From the NCBI GenBank assembly GCA_023402395.1, contig JAEYGI010000052.1:8602-72601 (forward strand): a stretch of DNA of 64,000 bases, read 5' to 3'. The notes below the pieces were generated by a model, which saw only the letters and a program-made list of their open reading frames with translations, made no database searches and was not told the origin of the DNA. Made by a program: the position numbers and the translations under genes. Position 1 is the stretch's first letter. Each line of letters starts with the position of its first letter. Positions 19,534 to 26,445 of the stretch are shown here, in pieces. The stretch is from Bacillota bacterium. GTDB taxonomy: Bacteria > Bacillota > UBA4882 > UBA8346.

Positions 19534-19797
19534 TTATAAGTGTTTATAGATATCTTCCAGTTCCAGGTCGCCGGCGAGCATCATCACCTGGAGATGGTAA
19601 AGCAATTGTGAAATCTCCTCGGCCAGCCGCTCCTTGCTCTCGTACTCGGCGGCCATCCAGACTTCCCCGGCCTCCTCCAGGATCTTCTTGCCAATGAAGT
19701 GCTTCCCCTGGTTCAACTCCCGCACCGTCCCGGAGTTTGGATCCTGGGCGGCGGCCTTGGCCTTCAGTTCCGCGAACAGTTCTTCAAAACGTTTCAT
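19534..19797 (-). CDS. hisE: Phosphoribosyl-ATP pyrophosphatase
   Basis: 87 residues, the usual size of a stand-alone HisE. It hydrolyses phosphoribosyl-ATP to phosphoribosyl-AMP, the second histidine step. Family features include FEELFAELKAKAAAQDPNSGTV, the acidic metal-binding helix EEAGEVWMAAE and QLLYHLQVMML. Ribosome site AGGGGTT precedes the ATG. It is first in a two-gene unit with hisG; in most operons hisE sits at the distal end, so this order suggests rearrangement. The remains of a group II intron lie directly upstream, ending about 95 bases before the start codon. Confidence 0.93.
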   Translation of the reverse strand: MKRFEELFAELKAKAAAQDPNSGTVRELNQGKHFIGKKILEEAGEVWMAAEYESKERLAEEISQLLYHLQVMMLAGDLELEDIYKHL

Positions 19798-19891
19798 GGG
19801 TCAACCCCTAAATCAATTTTTATGTTTGTTTCGCTGTGTCATGCCGATATCCTGCTTGGGGATTGGAAATAAAACTTGTTGATTTTTATGT

Positions 19892-20400
19892 TGACGTACA
19901 TGCCCAATTAAGGCATACGGCTCTTCGTATCACCGTTCGCTTACTGATGTACGAATTTTCCTAAATCGTAGATATTGACATATGTTTTGGGCAACGCTAT
20001 CGGCATCACTTGCTTAATGAGGGTTTTAAACTTGTCCCATTCATTTTCCGCTTCTGCCTCTTTTGTTTAGTGTTTTGTAGAGTTGGATGATTACGTAGCT
20101 CCTAAACTTGTTTAGATGCTTAGAATTCCCCGTTATCCCATAATATCGGTAGTGCCCGGCCAGTTTACGGTTTAACTTTTCAATAAGCTCTTACGTTGAT
20201 ATGCCGGTTCTTCCATAGCCATTCCTTGGCTGTTTTTGCCTTGACTTTGAACTTATTTGGACTGGCGATTCGTTTGACCGTAAACTTACCGTTTTGGGTC
20301 TTGCCTCAGATATGGGTGAACCCTAGAAGTCGAATTTCTCCGGCTTCCCGCTCCCCCGTCTCTTCCGGTCTTTTTCCGCAAGATACTACTACTGGTTCAC
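19892..20400 (-). pseudogene. Degraded group II intron: reverse transcriptase/maturase C-terminus and domain V remnant
   Basis: Reading the minus strand in shifting frames gives fragments of a group II intron-encoded protein. Near 20378-20332 it reads GSGKPEKFDF, then LGFTHI followed by a stop and GKTQNGKFTVKR; near 20195-20075 EKLNRKLAGHYRYYGITGNS; and near 20015-19945 MPIALPKTYVNIYDLGK. These match the RT thumb/maturase end of bacterial group II introns. At least two frameshifts and three stops break it. At 19924-19892 GAGCCGTATGCC / GGGCATGTACGTC resembles the catalytic domain V hairpin. The 5' part of the intron and most of the RT are missing. It cannot encode a working protein or, as seen, splice. 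Confidence 0.8.
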
Positions 20401-20458
20401 GAGCCCGGAGTTTGCCAAGAAGAACCCTCGCTCACTGAGAGTTCTTCGCTTTGATAGA

Positions 20459-20490
20459 CCAAAAACCGCCTTTCGGCGGCTTTTCTATTC
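20459..20490. terminator. Bidirectional intrinsic terminator
   Basis: CCGCC-TTTC-GGCGG is flanked by AAAAA on one side and CTTTTC on the other, so it can end transcripts in both directions. It lies beside the broken end of the group II intron relic; many bacterial class C introns insert just after such hairpins. Confidence 0.7.
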
Positions 20491-20557
20491 AATTGTCTTA
20501 ATTGGGTATCCCCATGTGATGATTCTCGATTTGAAAAGTACCTTTGACCCTGATTGA

Positions 20558-20647
20558 TTAAAATTTACGACCGCACAGGCAGAAGATGATCAGGATAAAG
20601 AAAATAAAGAAGAAACCACCACCGTCAAATCCGTCACAGCCTCCCAT
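20558..20647 (-). CDS. YjcZ-like sporulation mini-protein, 29 residues
   Basis: A short frame, MGGCDGFDGGG, then FFFIFFILIIFCLCG and RKF, ends in TAA. It has a near-perfect ribosome site (AAGGAGGTG, six bases before ATG). Gly-rich start, single hydrophobic helix and basic tail match the small YjcZ-type family of sporulation or spore-coat proteins in Bacillota. A sequence matching the sigma-K consensus lies 57 bases upstream, which supports expression in the mother cell late in sporulation. The protein is probably membrane-inserted. It carries three cysteines, which is unusual for its size. Family assignment rests on composition and context only. Confidence 0.7.
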   Translation of the reverse strand: MGGCDGFDGGGFFFIFFILIIFCLCGRKF

Positions 20648-20703
20648 GTTCACACCTCCTTACGTCTTATGCTTTTGGAGAGGATTTATAGGGAATGCCA
20701 ATA

Positions 20704-20731
20704 TAGAATATGTTTTCTATCTTCCAGGAGT
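20704..20731 (-). promoter_or_regulatory. Sigma-K-type promoter of the YjcZ-like gene
   Basis: On the minus strand AC (20731-20730), 17 bases, then CATATTCTA (20712-20704) fits the published sigma-K consensus AC-N16/17-CATANNNTA exactly. The start of transcription would be about 49 bases before the ATG at 20647. Confidence 0.6.
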
Positions 20732-21093
20732 AGGGTCTTTTTGTAACATTCTTTTAGGCATTAATCAGATTTTATCGAAAGTGTCTTTAAAGATACCAAA
20801 GTCCAGTTCTCTTTCGGAAGCGTTTATGTGCTGTTTCTCGGAATCATTTTTGAGATTTTTGAGAAACGATAATTAGGAAAAGGTTGAATGGGGTTTGACC
20901 CTCGGGGCTAACGAAAGCGGAAGTCAAAAATGATCGGGAGCGGCGCGAAAAGCGGCAGATTGGCGCCGAAGCGCAGGCGTTTTCGGCCTCCCCGAATCAC
21001 TCTCTGATACGTAACCGGCAGTTTAAACACCTCCCCTACCCCCAAATCCCCCCGCTCCACCCGGTAACGCCCGATCGCCAACTGATCCGGCCC

Positions 21094-21464
21094 CCCGATC
21101 ATCTGGAGCGCCCCTTCCTCCATTTGAAGCAACAACTTATCCACATGAAAAAAGTATCGCTTCAACTGAAGCAATACTTTTTCGTTCTGGAGGAACACTT
21201 CCTCCAACTGAAGGAACCGTTCCTTCAAGTGATCCTCCAATATTTCGTTCTGGAGAAACTCTTCCTTCAAATGATCCTCTAATATTTCCAACTGGAGAAA
21301 CTCTTCCTTCAAATGAAGCTCTAATATATACATCTGGAGCGACACCCACTCCAACTGATCCGGCACTTCCTGCAACCGATCGGGCATTTGGATCATCTGA
21401 TCCTTCTCCCGGATCAGTTGCGGCGGCACCCAAATCAACTGAAGCGGCGCTCCGTTCAGGCGGC
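21094..21464. repeat. 21-bp palindromic repeat array, copy 1
   Basis: About 18 consecutive units of 21 bases. Each unit has a core CANNTG at positions 7-12 (CAACTG, CAAATG, CATCTG) with arms drawn from GATC, CTTC/GAAG and CTCC/GGAG, so most cores are imperfect palindromes. 21 bp is two helical turns and also seven codons. The minus strand stays open for 176 codons (heptads such as LEDHLKE, LQLEEVF), but the only start is a TTG inside the array and no ribosome site is visible, so a protein is doubtful. A hairpin with flanking A and T runs (21149-21182) could stop transcription both ways. It touches a palindromic element at 21465 and shares long stretches with the arrays at 38.6 and 63.4 kb. 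Confidence 0.85.
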
Positions 21465-21537
21465 TGAAATAAATTCCGATTTGATTTCATTGGCATTCGG
21501 CGTTACAAATGCCAATCCGGTTAAGAAGCTTATTTCA
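21465..21537. repeat. Palindromic element type B, copy 1
   Basis: Outer arms TGAAATAA / TTATTTCA and inner arms ATTGGCATT / AATGCCAAT enclose conserved CCGATTTGATT, CGGCGTTA and CCGGTTAAGAAG. The same plan recurs at 34888-34975 and 40408-40487 with different but still complementary arms. It lies between array 1 and the end of lysA. Confidence 0.8.
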
Positions 21538-21588
21538 CCCGATATGACTTTGATACTCACGCAAAATAATATCGACGCGCCGGAACCT

Positions 21589-22857
21589 TTAATCCATAGC
21601 TTCAGAATCCACAAAGCAAGCCGTCAAATCGTCCAGGGTCTCGCGCCTCCGGATCAAGCGGTCCGCGCCGGACGCGTCGATCAGCACCTCGGCCGGGCGC
21701 AACCGGTTATTATAGTTGGAACTCATCACATAACCATAGGCCCCGGCGTCCCGCACCGCCAACAGATCCCCTTCCCGGACCTCCGGCAGGTCGCGCTCCT
21801 TGGCCAGAATATCGCCGGTCTCGCAGATGTTGCCGACCACTGTGACCTCCTCCGAAGGCCCGTCCGTCACCAGTTGGCCGTTCCGGTAGACTTCGATCTC
21901 GTGATAGGCGTCATAAAGCGCCGGGCGGATCAGCACGTTCAGGCCGAGATCGGTTCCGATATAACTCACACCGGCATTCTCCTTCAGCGCGTGAACCGTT
22001 CCAAGCAGAATGCCGGCCTCGGCCACGATGTAGCGGCCGGGCTCGATTAGAAATTCCATCCGCTGCGGCAGGCGGGGCATCCATTCCCGAATGATCCCCT
22101 CCAATTCACGGCGGAATTCCTCCAGATCCAGCCGGGCCTCGCCCGCCTGTCTCCGGTAGGGAATTCCGAAACCGCCTCCGAAATCGACGAACTCCAGTTC
22201 CTTAAATGGTTCGGCAATGGCCAACAGCGCCCGGGCCGCTTCAAGGTAAGTCTCCCCGTCCAGAAACAACGACCCGACATGCTGGTTGACGCCGTTCAAC
22301 CGCAGCCCATGGCGGCTCAAAATGGCCGGGACTTCGGCGATCTGTTCCCGGTTAATCCCGAATTTGGTCTTATCCCCGCCGGTAACCACCTTTTCATGAT
22401 GGCCCGCTCCGATCCCCGGATTGAAACGGATCGCCACCCGGCCGCCCGGGTTGAGCCGGCCAAATCGTTCCAACTGGGCCAGCGAATCGACGCTCACCCG
22501 CACTCCGGCGGCGCTGGCATACCGTAATTCCGCGTCGGCCACATTGTTGCCGATATAAAGGATCTGGTCCGGTTTGAAGCCCGCCTTCAACAACACATGG
22601 ATTTCCCCGGGCGACATGGCGTCGGCCCGCAGCCCCTCGGAGCGGATGATCCGCAGCAATTCCAGATTGGCATTGGCTTTGGTTGAATAATTGACGCCGG
22701 TCCGCGCCTCCGGAAGCAACCCGGCCATCTCCCGGCACCGTTCGCGGAGAATCCTTTCATTGTAAACATAAAGCGGGCTGCCATACTTGGCGGTTAAGGC
22801 GGCGGGCGAGTTTTTCCCGAAAAAGCCGTTCGTATCGCAAAGCTGATTCATGTTCAT
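21589..22857 (-). CDS. lysA: Diaminopimelate decarboxylase
   Basis: 422 residues, normal for LysA. This PLP enzyme converts meso-diaminopimelate to lysine, the last step of lysine synthesis. The PLP lysine lies in NYSTKANANLEL; other landmarks are NPGIGAGHHEKVVTGGDKTKFG, NQHVGSLF, DFGGGFGIPY, EPGRYIVAEAG, CETGD (usually CESGD) and DAGAYGYVMSSNYN. Its ATG overlaps the stop of the TrmB-type regulator gene by one base (TAATG), so the two are translationally coupled. I see no lysine riboswitch, and control is probably through the regulator encoded just upstream. A type-B palindromic element lies about 50 bases past its stop. Confidence 0.95.
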   Translation of the reverse strand: MNMNQLCDTNGFFGKNSPAALTAKYGSPLYVYNERILRERCREMAGLLPEARTGVNYSTKANANLELLRIIRSEGLRADAMSPGEIHVLLKAGFKPDQILYIGNNVADAELRYASAAGVRVSVDSLAQLERFGRLNPGGRVAIRFNPGIGAGHHEKVVTGGDKTKFGINREQIAEVPAILSRHGLRLNGVNQHVGSLFLDGETYLEAARALLAIAEPFKELEFVDFGGGFGIPYRRQAGEARLDLEEFRRELEGIIREWMPRLPQRMEFLIEPGRYIVAEAGILLGTVHALKENAGVSYIGTDLGLNVLIRPALYDAYHEIEVYRNGQLVTDGPSEEVTVVGNICETGDILAKERDLPEVREGDLLAVRDAGAYGYVMSSNYNNRLRPAEVLIDASGADRLIRRRETLDDLTACFVDSEAMD

Positions 22858-23558
22858 TACCTGCCCTCCAATTTGGTCTCAATCAGTTTAATCTCGTTGG
22901 TCAGGGAATCCTTGATCAACTGCACCAAGATCAGGTTTTGCGAATAGATGCAATTGGCGGTCTGGGAAAGCTGCAACTCCCCGGTCAAAACGACCGCCGA
23001 ATCCGCGATCAGCCGGATTTGACCGGCTTGCTGCCGCTCGCGGCGGTACCAGATCGCGCCTTCCACCCCGGGCTGAGTTTCGGTGATCAACGCCACTTTT
23101 AAACCCCGGCCGGCGGCCAAGTCCAGTTCCGGCGTGAAGAATTCCAGCTCCGGCCGTGACAGGGCGAGATAGATCCGTTCCCGCGCCTGATTGATGATAA
23201 AGCGGATTTTGGCGATGACCTGCTTTTCCCCGGCGATGGTCAAAAAGGAGTTTGACGGTTCACTCCGGTCCGGGATATTTTGGACCAGATAGTCCAGGAT
23301 CTCTTCAAATTCCCGGCGCAGGTTGGCGGCGAGTTCCCCGATGGGCACCGCGGCGTAACGCATGGTCTCCCCTTCAATCCGGTAGGCTCCGCCTTTTTCG
23401 GCCAATCCGGCCAGGGCCAGATAGGCATTGGAACGGGAGATCCCGGAAAGCTTGGCCGCCTCATATCCCGATATTTCCCCCTCTTTGCAGAGGATCAGAT
23501 ATAGCTCGGATTCGTGCCGGGTAAACCCGGCCTTGGAAAGCGCCTCCAACAGATCCAT
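22857..23558 (-). CDS. TrmB-family transcriptional regulator
   Basis: 233 residues. Residues 1-75 form a winged helix (LSKAGFTRHESELYLILCKEGEISGYEAAKLSGISRSN... then YLALAGLAEKGG), typical of TrmB/sugar-specific regulators. A helical linker is followed by a phospholipase-D-like effector region (ARERIYLALSRPELEFF, GLKVALITE, LIADSAVVLTGE). Many TrmB proteins bind sugars; this one is fused by translational coupling to lysA, so it may sense lysine or a precursor, which is inference. Its own promoter overlaps a perfect palindrome, which suggests it represses itself and lysA. The ATG has AAGGA eight to nine bases upstream. Confidence 0.88.
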   Translation of the reverse strand: MDLLEALSKAGFTRHESELYLILCKEGEISGYEAAKLSGISRSNAYLALAGLAEKGGAYRIEGETMRYAAVPIGELAANLRREFEEILDYLVQNIPDRSEPSNSFLTIAGEKQVIAKIRFIINQARERIYLALSRPELEFFTPELDLAAGRGLKVALITETQPGVEGAIWYRRERQQAGQIRLIADSAVVLTGELQLSQTANCIYSQNLILVQLIKDSLTNEIKLIETKLEGR

Positions 23559-23581
23559 GGTTGTTTCCTTGTATAAATGTT

Positions 23582-23629
23582 AGTGGTATTATTTAGTACC
23601 ACTATAATTCAAAACCTCTACCCTGTCAA
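23582..23629 (-). promoter_or_regulatory. Sigma-A promoter with overlapping palindromic operator for trmB-lysA
   Basis: TTGACA (23629-23624), 17 bases, TATAGT (23606-23601). A perfect 7-8-7 palindrome, AGTGGTA / TACCACT (23603-23582), starts inside the -10 box and covers the start site, a classic place for a repressor. Confidence 0.8.
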
Positions 23630-24134
23630 GGTATTCCTTACCAAGAACCGGATCGTACCGGTTAAAAAACTAAAAACCTCCTCGGGCTCAGCCTCATCGG
23701 ATAGCTTATTCAGTTCGGCTCCTGACGGAATCGTTCCGGACGCCCGACCGGACTCCAGGCTACGCTGTAAATGTTTGAGGAGAATCAATCGACAATGTTG
23801 CCCAAATTCAGACCTCCCGGCGTTCTCCATCCGTGGACGCCGGACTTGAGCCTTCCTGGCTCTGGTCCGCCATCCCCCTCCCCGATGCGGCGATTTTAGC
23901 GGAGATTTTCGGCGGGGAGGGGCGATTCGCCGGAAACGGGTGGACTAATGTGCCACTGAAATCAATGAAATCGGATTTTGAGGCTAGTGCCGTTCCGGAT
24001 CAAAGACCGCTTCGAAGCATCAGCGTAGTGGAAACCCGAGTTTCCGGCGATTCATCCCTCCCCGCTGAGTTGACCCGCGACAATCACAACACCGGGGAGG
24101 GAATGAGGAGAGGTATGGTTTTCGGCCAACTTTA
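23630..24134. other. Gene-free region between the trmB promoter and the next terminator
   Basis: About 500 bases with no frame having a ribosome site. It contains two GC-rich segments bounded by CCCTCCCCG / CGGGGAGGG-like inverted motifs (about 23872-23925 and 24056-24105), probably low-grade dispersed repeats. Confidence 0.4.
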
Positions 24135-24169
24135 AAAAGAAGCCCCGGCGGAGAAAACTCCGCCGGGGC
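24135..24169 (-). terminator. Intrinsic terminator after the flavodoxin-ferredoxin gene
   Basis: A perfect 12-bp stem GCCCCGGCGGAG / CTCCGCCGGGGC with a four-base loop is followed on the minus strand by TTCTTTTT. Confidence 0.9.
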
Positions 24170-24186
24170 CTGTTTTATGCAATAAT

Positions 24187-24987
24187 TCATCTTGATTGGC
24201 CAAGCTTTGCCCGGAGCCGCTCATGCGGTTCCAAATACCGCCCCTTGTCCCGCAGCATCCTGGTGTAAATGGCTCCGGTGGGACAATGGTTATAACAGGA
24301 CCAGCAGCCGTAGCACTTGCGCTGGTCAAAGACAGGGCCCGGGTCAAGGGTCACGGCGCGGTACGGGCAGACCTTTTGACAAATCCCGCACTGATTGCAG
24401 AGGGACGGATCGACCCGCTTTCTCCCCATGGCGTAACGGGCCATGACCCGGGGGGCCGGCGGCATCATTCGTTCCGCCAATCCCAGGCTGATCGCGGCGG
24501 CCCGCGGCGGCCGGCCCTCCTTCAAGGCGGCGGCGATCCCGCGCAGGTCCTCGATAAAGCGGTTAAACTCCTCCAATTGCCGCTCGGTGGGATAGTCGGC
24601 GTTGGCCATTCCGCCGGCGATCAAGGGCGGAAAATTTTCCGGGGTATTCAACGCGTGCCCGGCCAGCACTTGAAAGCCGCGCCCCCGCGCCAAACGGGCC
24701 AGCACCCGCAAGGTGGCGCCGTTGAAGTTGCCGTAGGTGTTGAAGACAAAAGCCGCCTTCCCGTGCTGGGGCGGGATCCGGCCGATGAAGTCCCGCATCA
24801 GCTTGGGCGGCCCGACGAAATCGGCAAACGCGGCCAATCCGACCAACCGGTACGGTTCCAAATCCGGAAGCGGACCCTTGGTGATATCCATCAGCTCGAA
24901 CCCGGCCTCGGGAATCCGCCGCGCCAGATATTCACAGGCCAATTTGGTATTTCCGGTGGTAGAGAAGTAGCAGATCAGACTCTTCAC
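24187..24987 (-). CDS. EFR1-type flavodoxin / two [4Fe-4S] ferredoxin fusion
   Basis: 266 residues. The N-terminal half is a flavodoxin fold with the FMN phosphate loop YFSTTGNTK at residues 7-15 and VFNTYGNFNGATL. The C-terminal part binds two [4Fe-4S] clusters through CNQCGICQKVCP and CYGCWSCYNHCP. It would carry electrons in the cytoplasm; partner enzymes are unknown. This domain order is that of the EFR1 family common in anaerobic Bacillota and suggests an anaerobe. It starts at GTG with AAGGAG eleven bases upstream. It is a stand-alone unit with its own strong terminator. Confidence 0.9.
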   Translation of the reverse strand: MKSLICYFSTTGNTKLACEYLARRIPEAGFELMDITKGPLPDLEPYRLVGLAAFADFVGPPKLMRDFIGRIPPQHGKAAFVFNTYGNFNGATLRVLARLARGRGFQVLAGHALNTPENFPPLIAGGMANADYPTERQLEEFNRFIEDLRGIAAALKEGRPPRAAAISLGLAERMMPPAPRVMARYAMGRKRVDPSLCNQCGICQKVCPYRAVTLDPGPVFDQRKCYGCWSCYNHCPTGAIYTRMLRDKGRYLEPHERLRAKLGQSR

Positions 24988-25056
24988 TCGGAATCACGCT
25001 CCTTGGGATGATTTATACCATAATTTTCTATAGAACCGTAGCAACTCCTGCCGCTG

Positions 25057-25485
25057 TTATTTATGATTAAGCATCACAAACCCGCCCAGGCACAGCGCGA
25101 TGCCCAGGATATTCACCAGACTCAGTTTCTCCTGAAAGAAAAGTACTCCGATGGGGATCAAGATCAGCGTCAGCAGGACTGTGGCGTAGAATTGCGCGAT
25201 GCTGATATTCCAGCCTGCCCGGTAGGCCAGCAGAAAGCCCAACTCCAGCCCGACCACGGCCAAACCCAACGCAATGCTGGCCCAATTCATCTGTTTCAGT
25301 GAGGAAGCAAAGCCCTCTTTCAACGGAAAAAATGGCAACAGAATCACTGTAAAAACCGCTGCCGTAAGGTAGGTAACGAGCAGGGATACCATTGGATTCA
25401 TATTCGATGGAGTGTTTTTTTGCGATAGGTGATACACCACGTTCGACAATACCACCAGCAAAATCCCGGAATAATAGACCCACAT
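25057..25485 (-). CDS. Small EamA-type (DMT superfamily) membrane protein
   Basis: 142 residues from the ATG at 25485, which has AAGGGG nine bases upstream; a GTG lies one codon earlier. Four to five hydrophobic helices cover nearly the whole chain. The phrases NMNPMVSLLVTYL, LELGFLLAYRAGWNISIAQF and ILIPIGVLFFQEKLSLVNILGIALCLGGFVML match a single EamA half-unit, so the protein probably dimerises like EmrE-type transporters. Substrate unknown. It follows kduD by 36 bases and may share its transcript. Confidence 0.85.
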   Translation of the reverse strand: MWVYYSGILLVVLSNVVYHLSQKNTPSNMNPMVSLLVTYLTAAVFTVILLPFFPLKEGFASSLKQMNWASIALGLAVVGLELGFLLAYRAGWNISIAQFYATVLLTLILIPIGVLFFQEKLSLVNILGIALCLGGFVMLNHK

Positions 25486-25521
25486 CACAATCGACCCCTT
25501 TTCCCGGTAAGATTGAACGAA

Positions 25522-26304
25522 TTAACGCGCCAGCCAGCCGCCGTCCACGGCCAGAATGTGTCCGTTCAGATAGTCGGAAGCGCGGCTGGCCAGGAAAACC
25601 ACGGCTCCCATCAGATCGCCGGGGCGGCCCCACCGTCCCGCCGGGATCCGTTTTAGAATCTCTTCGTTGCGCTCCTCGTCGCTCCGGATCGCCGCGGTGT
25701 TATTGGTTTCCATATACCCCGGGGCGATGGCGTTGACCTGGATATTCCGCTCCGCCAGTTCATTGGCGAAGGCTTTGGTCAGCCCGGCCACCCCGTGTTT
25801 GCTGGCGGTGTAGGCAGGAATGAATTTCCCGCCCTGAAACGAGGTCATTGAAGCGATATTGATAATCTTCCCCGCGCCTTGGGCCGCCATAACCTTGGCA
25901 GCTTCCCGGCTCAAATAATAAACGGCGTCGAGGTTTAAGTCCAATACGGCCCGCCAGTCCTGGTCGCTGGATTCCAACAGCGGCGCCCGCTTGATCATTC
26001 CGGCGTTGTTCACCAGAATATCGATCCGGCCGTACGCTTGCATACAAGCCGCGATGACTCCGGGGATCTCCTCTTTCCGGCCCAGATTGGCCTGGAAAAA
26101 AGTCGCCCGCCGGCCTTCCGCTTCAATGAGCGCCTTGGTCTCGTCCCAATGGGAGCCGTGGGTTACCACGAACAGATCGGCGCCCGCCTTGGCCAGGGCC
26201 ACCGCAAAGCCCTGCCCGAGCCCGCCGCCGCCGCCGGTGACCAGGGCGACCTTGCCCCGGAGCATGAAAAAGTCCATGGAAAAATCACTGATTGAATAGG
26301 TCAT
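25522..26304 (-). CDS. kduD: Short-chain dehydrogenase, 2-deoxygluconate 3-dehydrogenase type (KduD-like)
   Basis: 260 residues from the ATG at 26304, with AAGGAG eight bases upstream. Classical SDR landmarks are the nucleotide loop VTGGGGGLGQG, NNAG, catalytic Ser in INIASM and YTASK (Tyr-x-x-x-Lys), and the C-terminal GGWLAR. The region FSMDFFMLRGKVALVTGG and RWGRPGDLMGAVVFLASRASDYLNGHILAVDGGW is typical of KduD, which acts on 2-dehydro-3-deoxy-gluconate-type keto sugars in pectin and uronate breakdown. Specificity within SDRs cannot be proved from sequence. A terminator separates it from the upstream 610-residue gene, so it has its own promoter, with a tandem 10-bp direct repeat as a possible regulator site. 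Confidence 0.75.
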   Translation of the reverse strand: MTYSISDFSMDFFMLRGKVALVTGGGGGLGQGFAVALAKAGADLFVVTHGSHWDETKALIEAEGRRATFFQANLGRKEEIPGVIAACMQAYGRIDILVNNAGMIKRAPLLESSDQDWRAVLDLNLDAVYYLSREAAKVMAAQGAGKIINIASMTSFQGGKFIPAYTASKHGVAGLTKAFANELAERNIQVNAIAPGYMETNNTAAIRSDEERNEEILKRIPAGRWGRPGDLMGAVVFLASRASDYLNGHILAVDGGWLAR

Positions 26305-26341
26305 AGCCAAATCTCCTTACGGTATAATGAAATTAATGGAC

Positions 26342-26361
26342 AGATAAGCTAGAATAAGCTA
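26342..26361. promoter_or_regulatory. Tandem 10-bp direct repeat upstream of kduD
   Basis: ATAAGCTAGA occurs twice head-to-tail at 26343-26362 on the plus strand, giving binding sites one helical turn apart, 40 bases before the kduD start. AraC-type regulators often bind such direct repeats, and one is encoded 2 kb away; the link is inference. Confidence 0.4.
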
Positions 26362-26378
26362 GACTTGGTTATTCCCGG

Positions 26379-26410
26379 TAAAAAGAAAAATCCCTACGCA
26401 ACGTAGGGTT
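26379..26410 (-). terminator. Intrinsic terminator after the 610-residue gene
   Basis: CCCTACG-TTG-CGTAGGG is followed on the minus strand by ATTTTTCTTTTT, 36 bases past the stop. Confidence 0.85.
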
Positions 26411-26445
26411 AAATTTTTGTGTATTCCCTTTCCCGGCCGGGTTGG

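Noticed and set aside
20908..21438. 176-codon open frame across array 1
   Set aside because: It starts at a TTG inside the repeat, has no ribosome site, and its openness follows from the 21-bp unit; I list the DNA as a repeat instead.
21094..21464. CRISPR array
   Set aside because: Units are contiguous 21-mers without unique spacers, and no cas gene is in the window.
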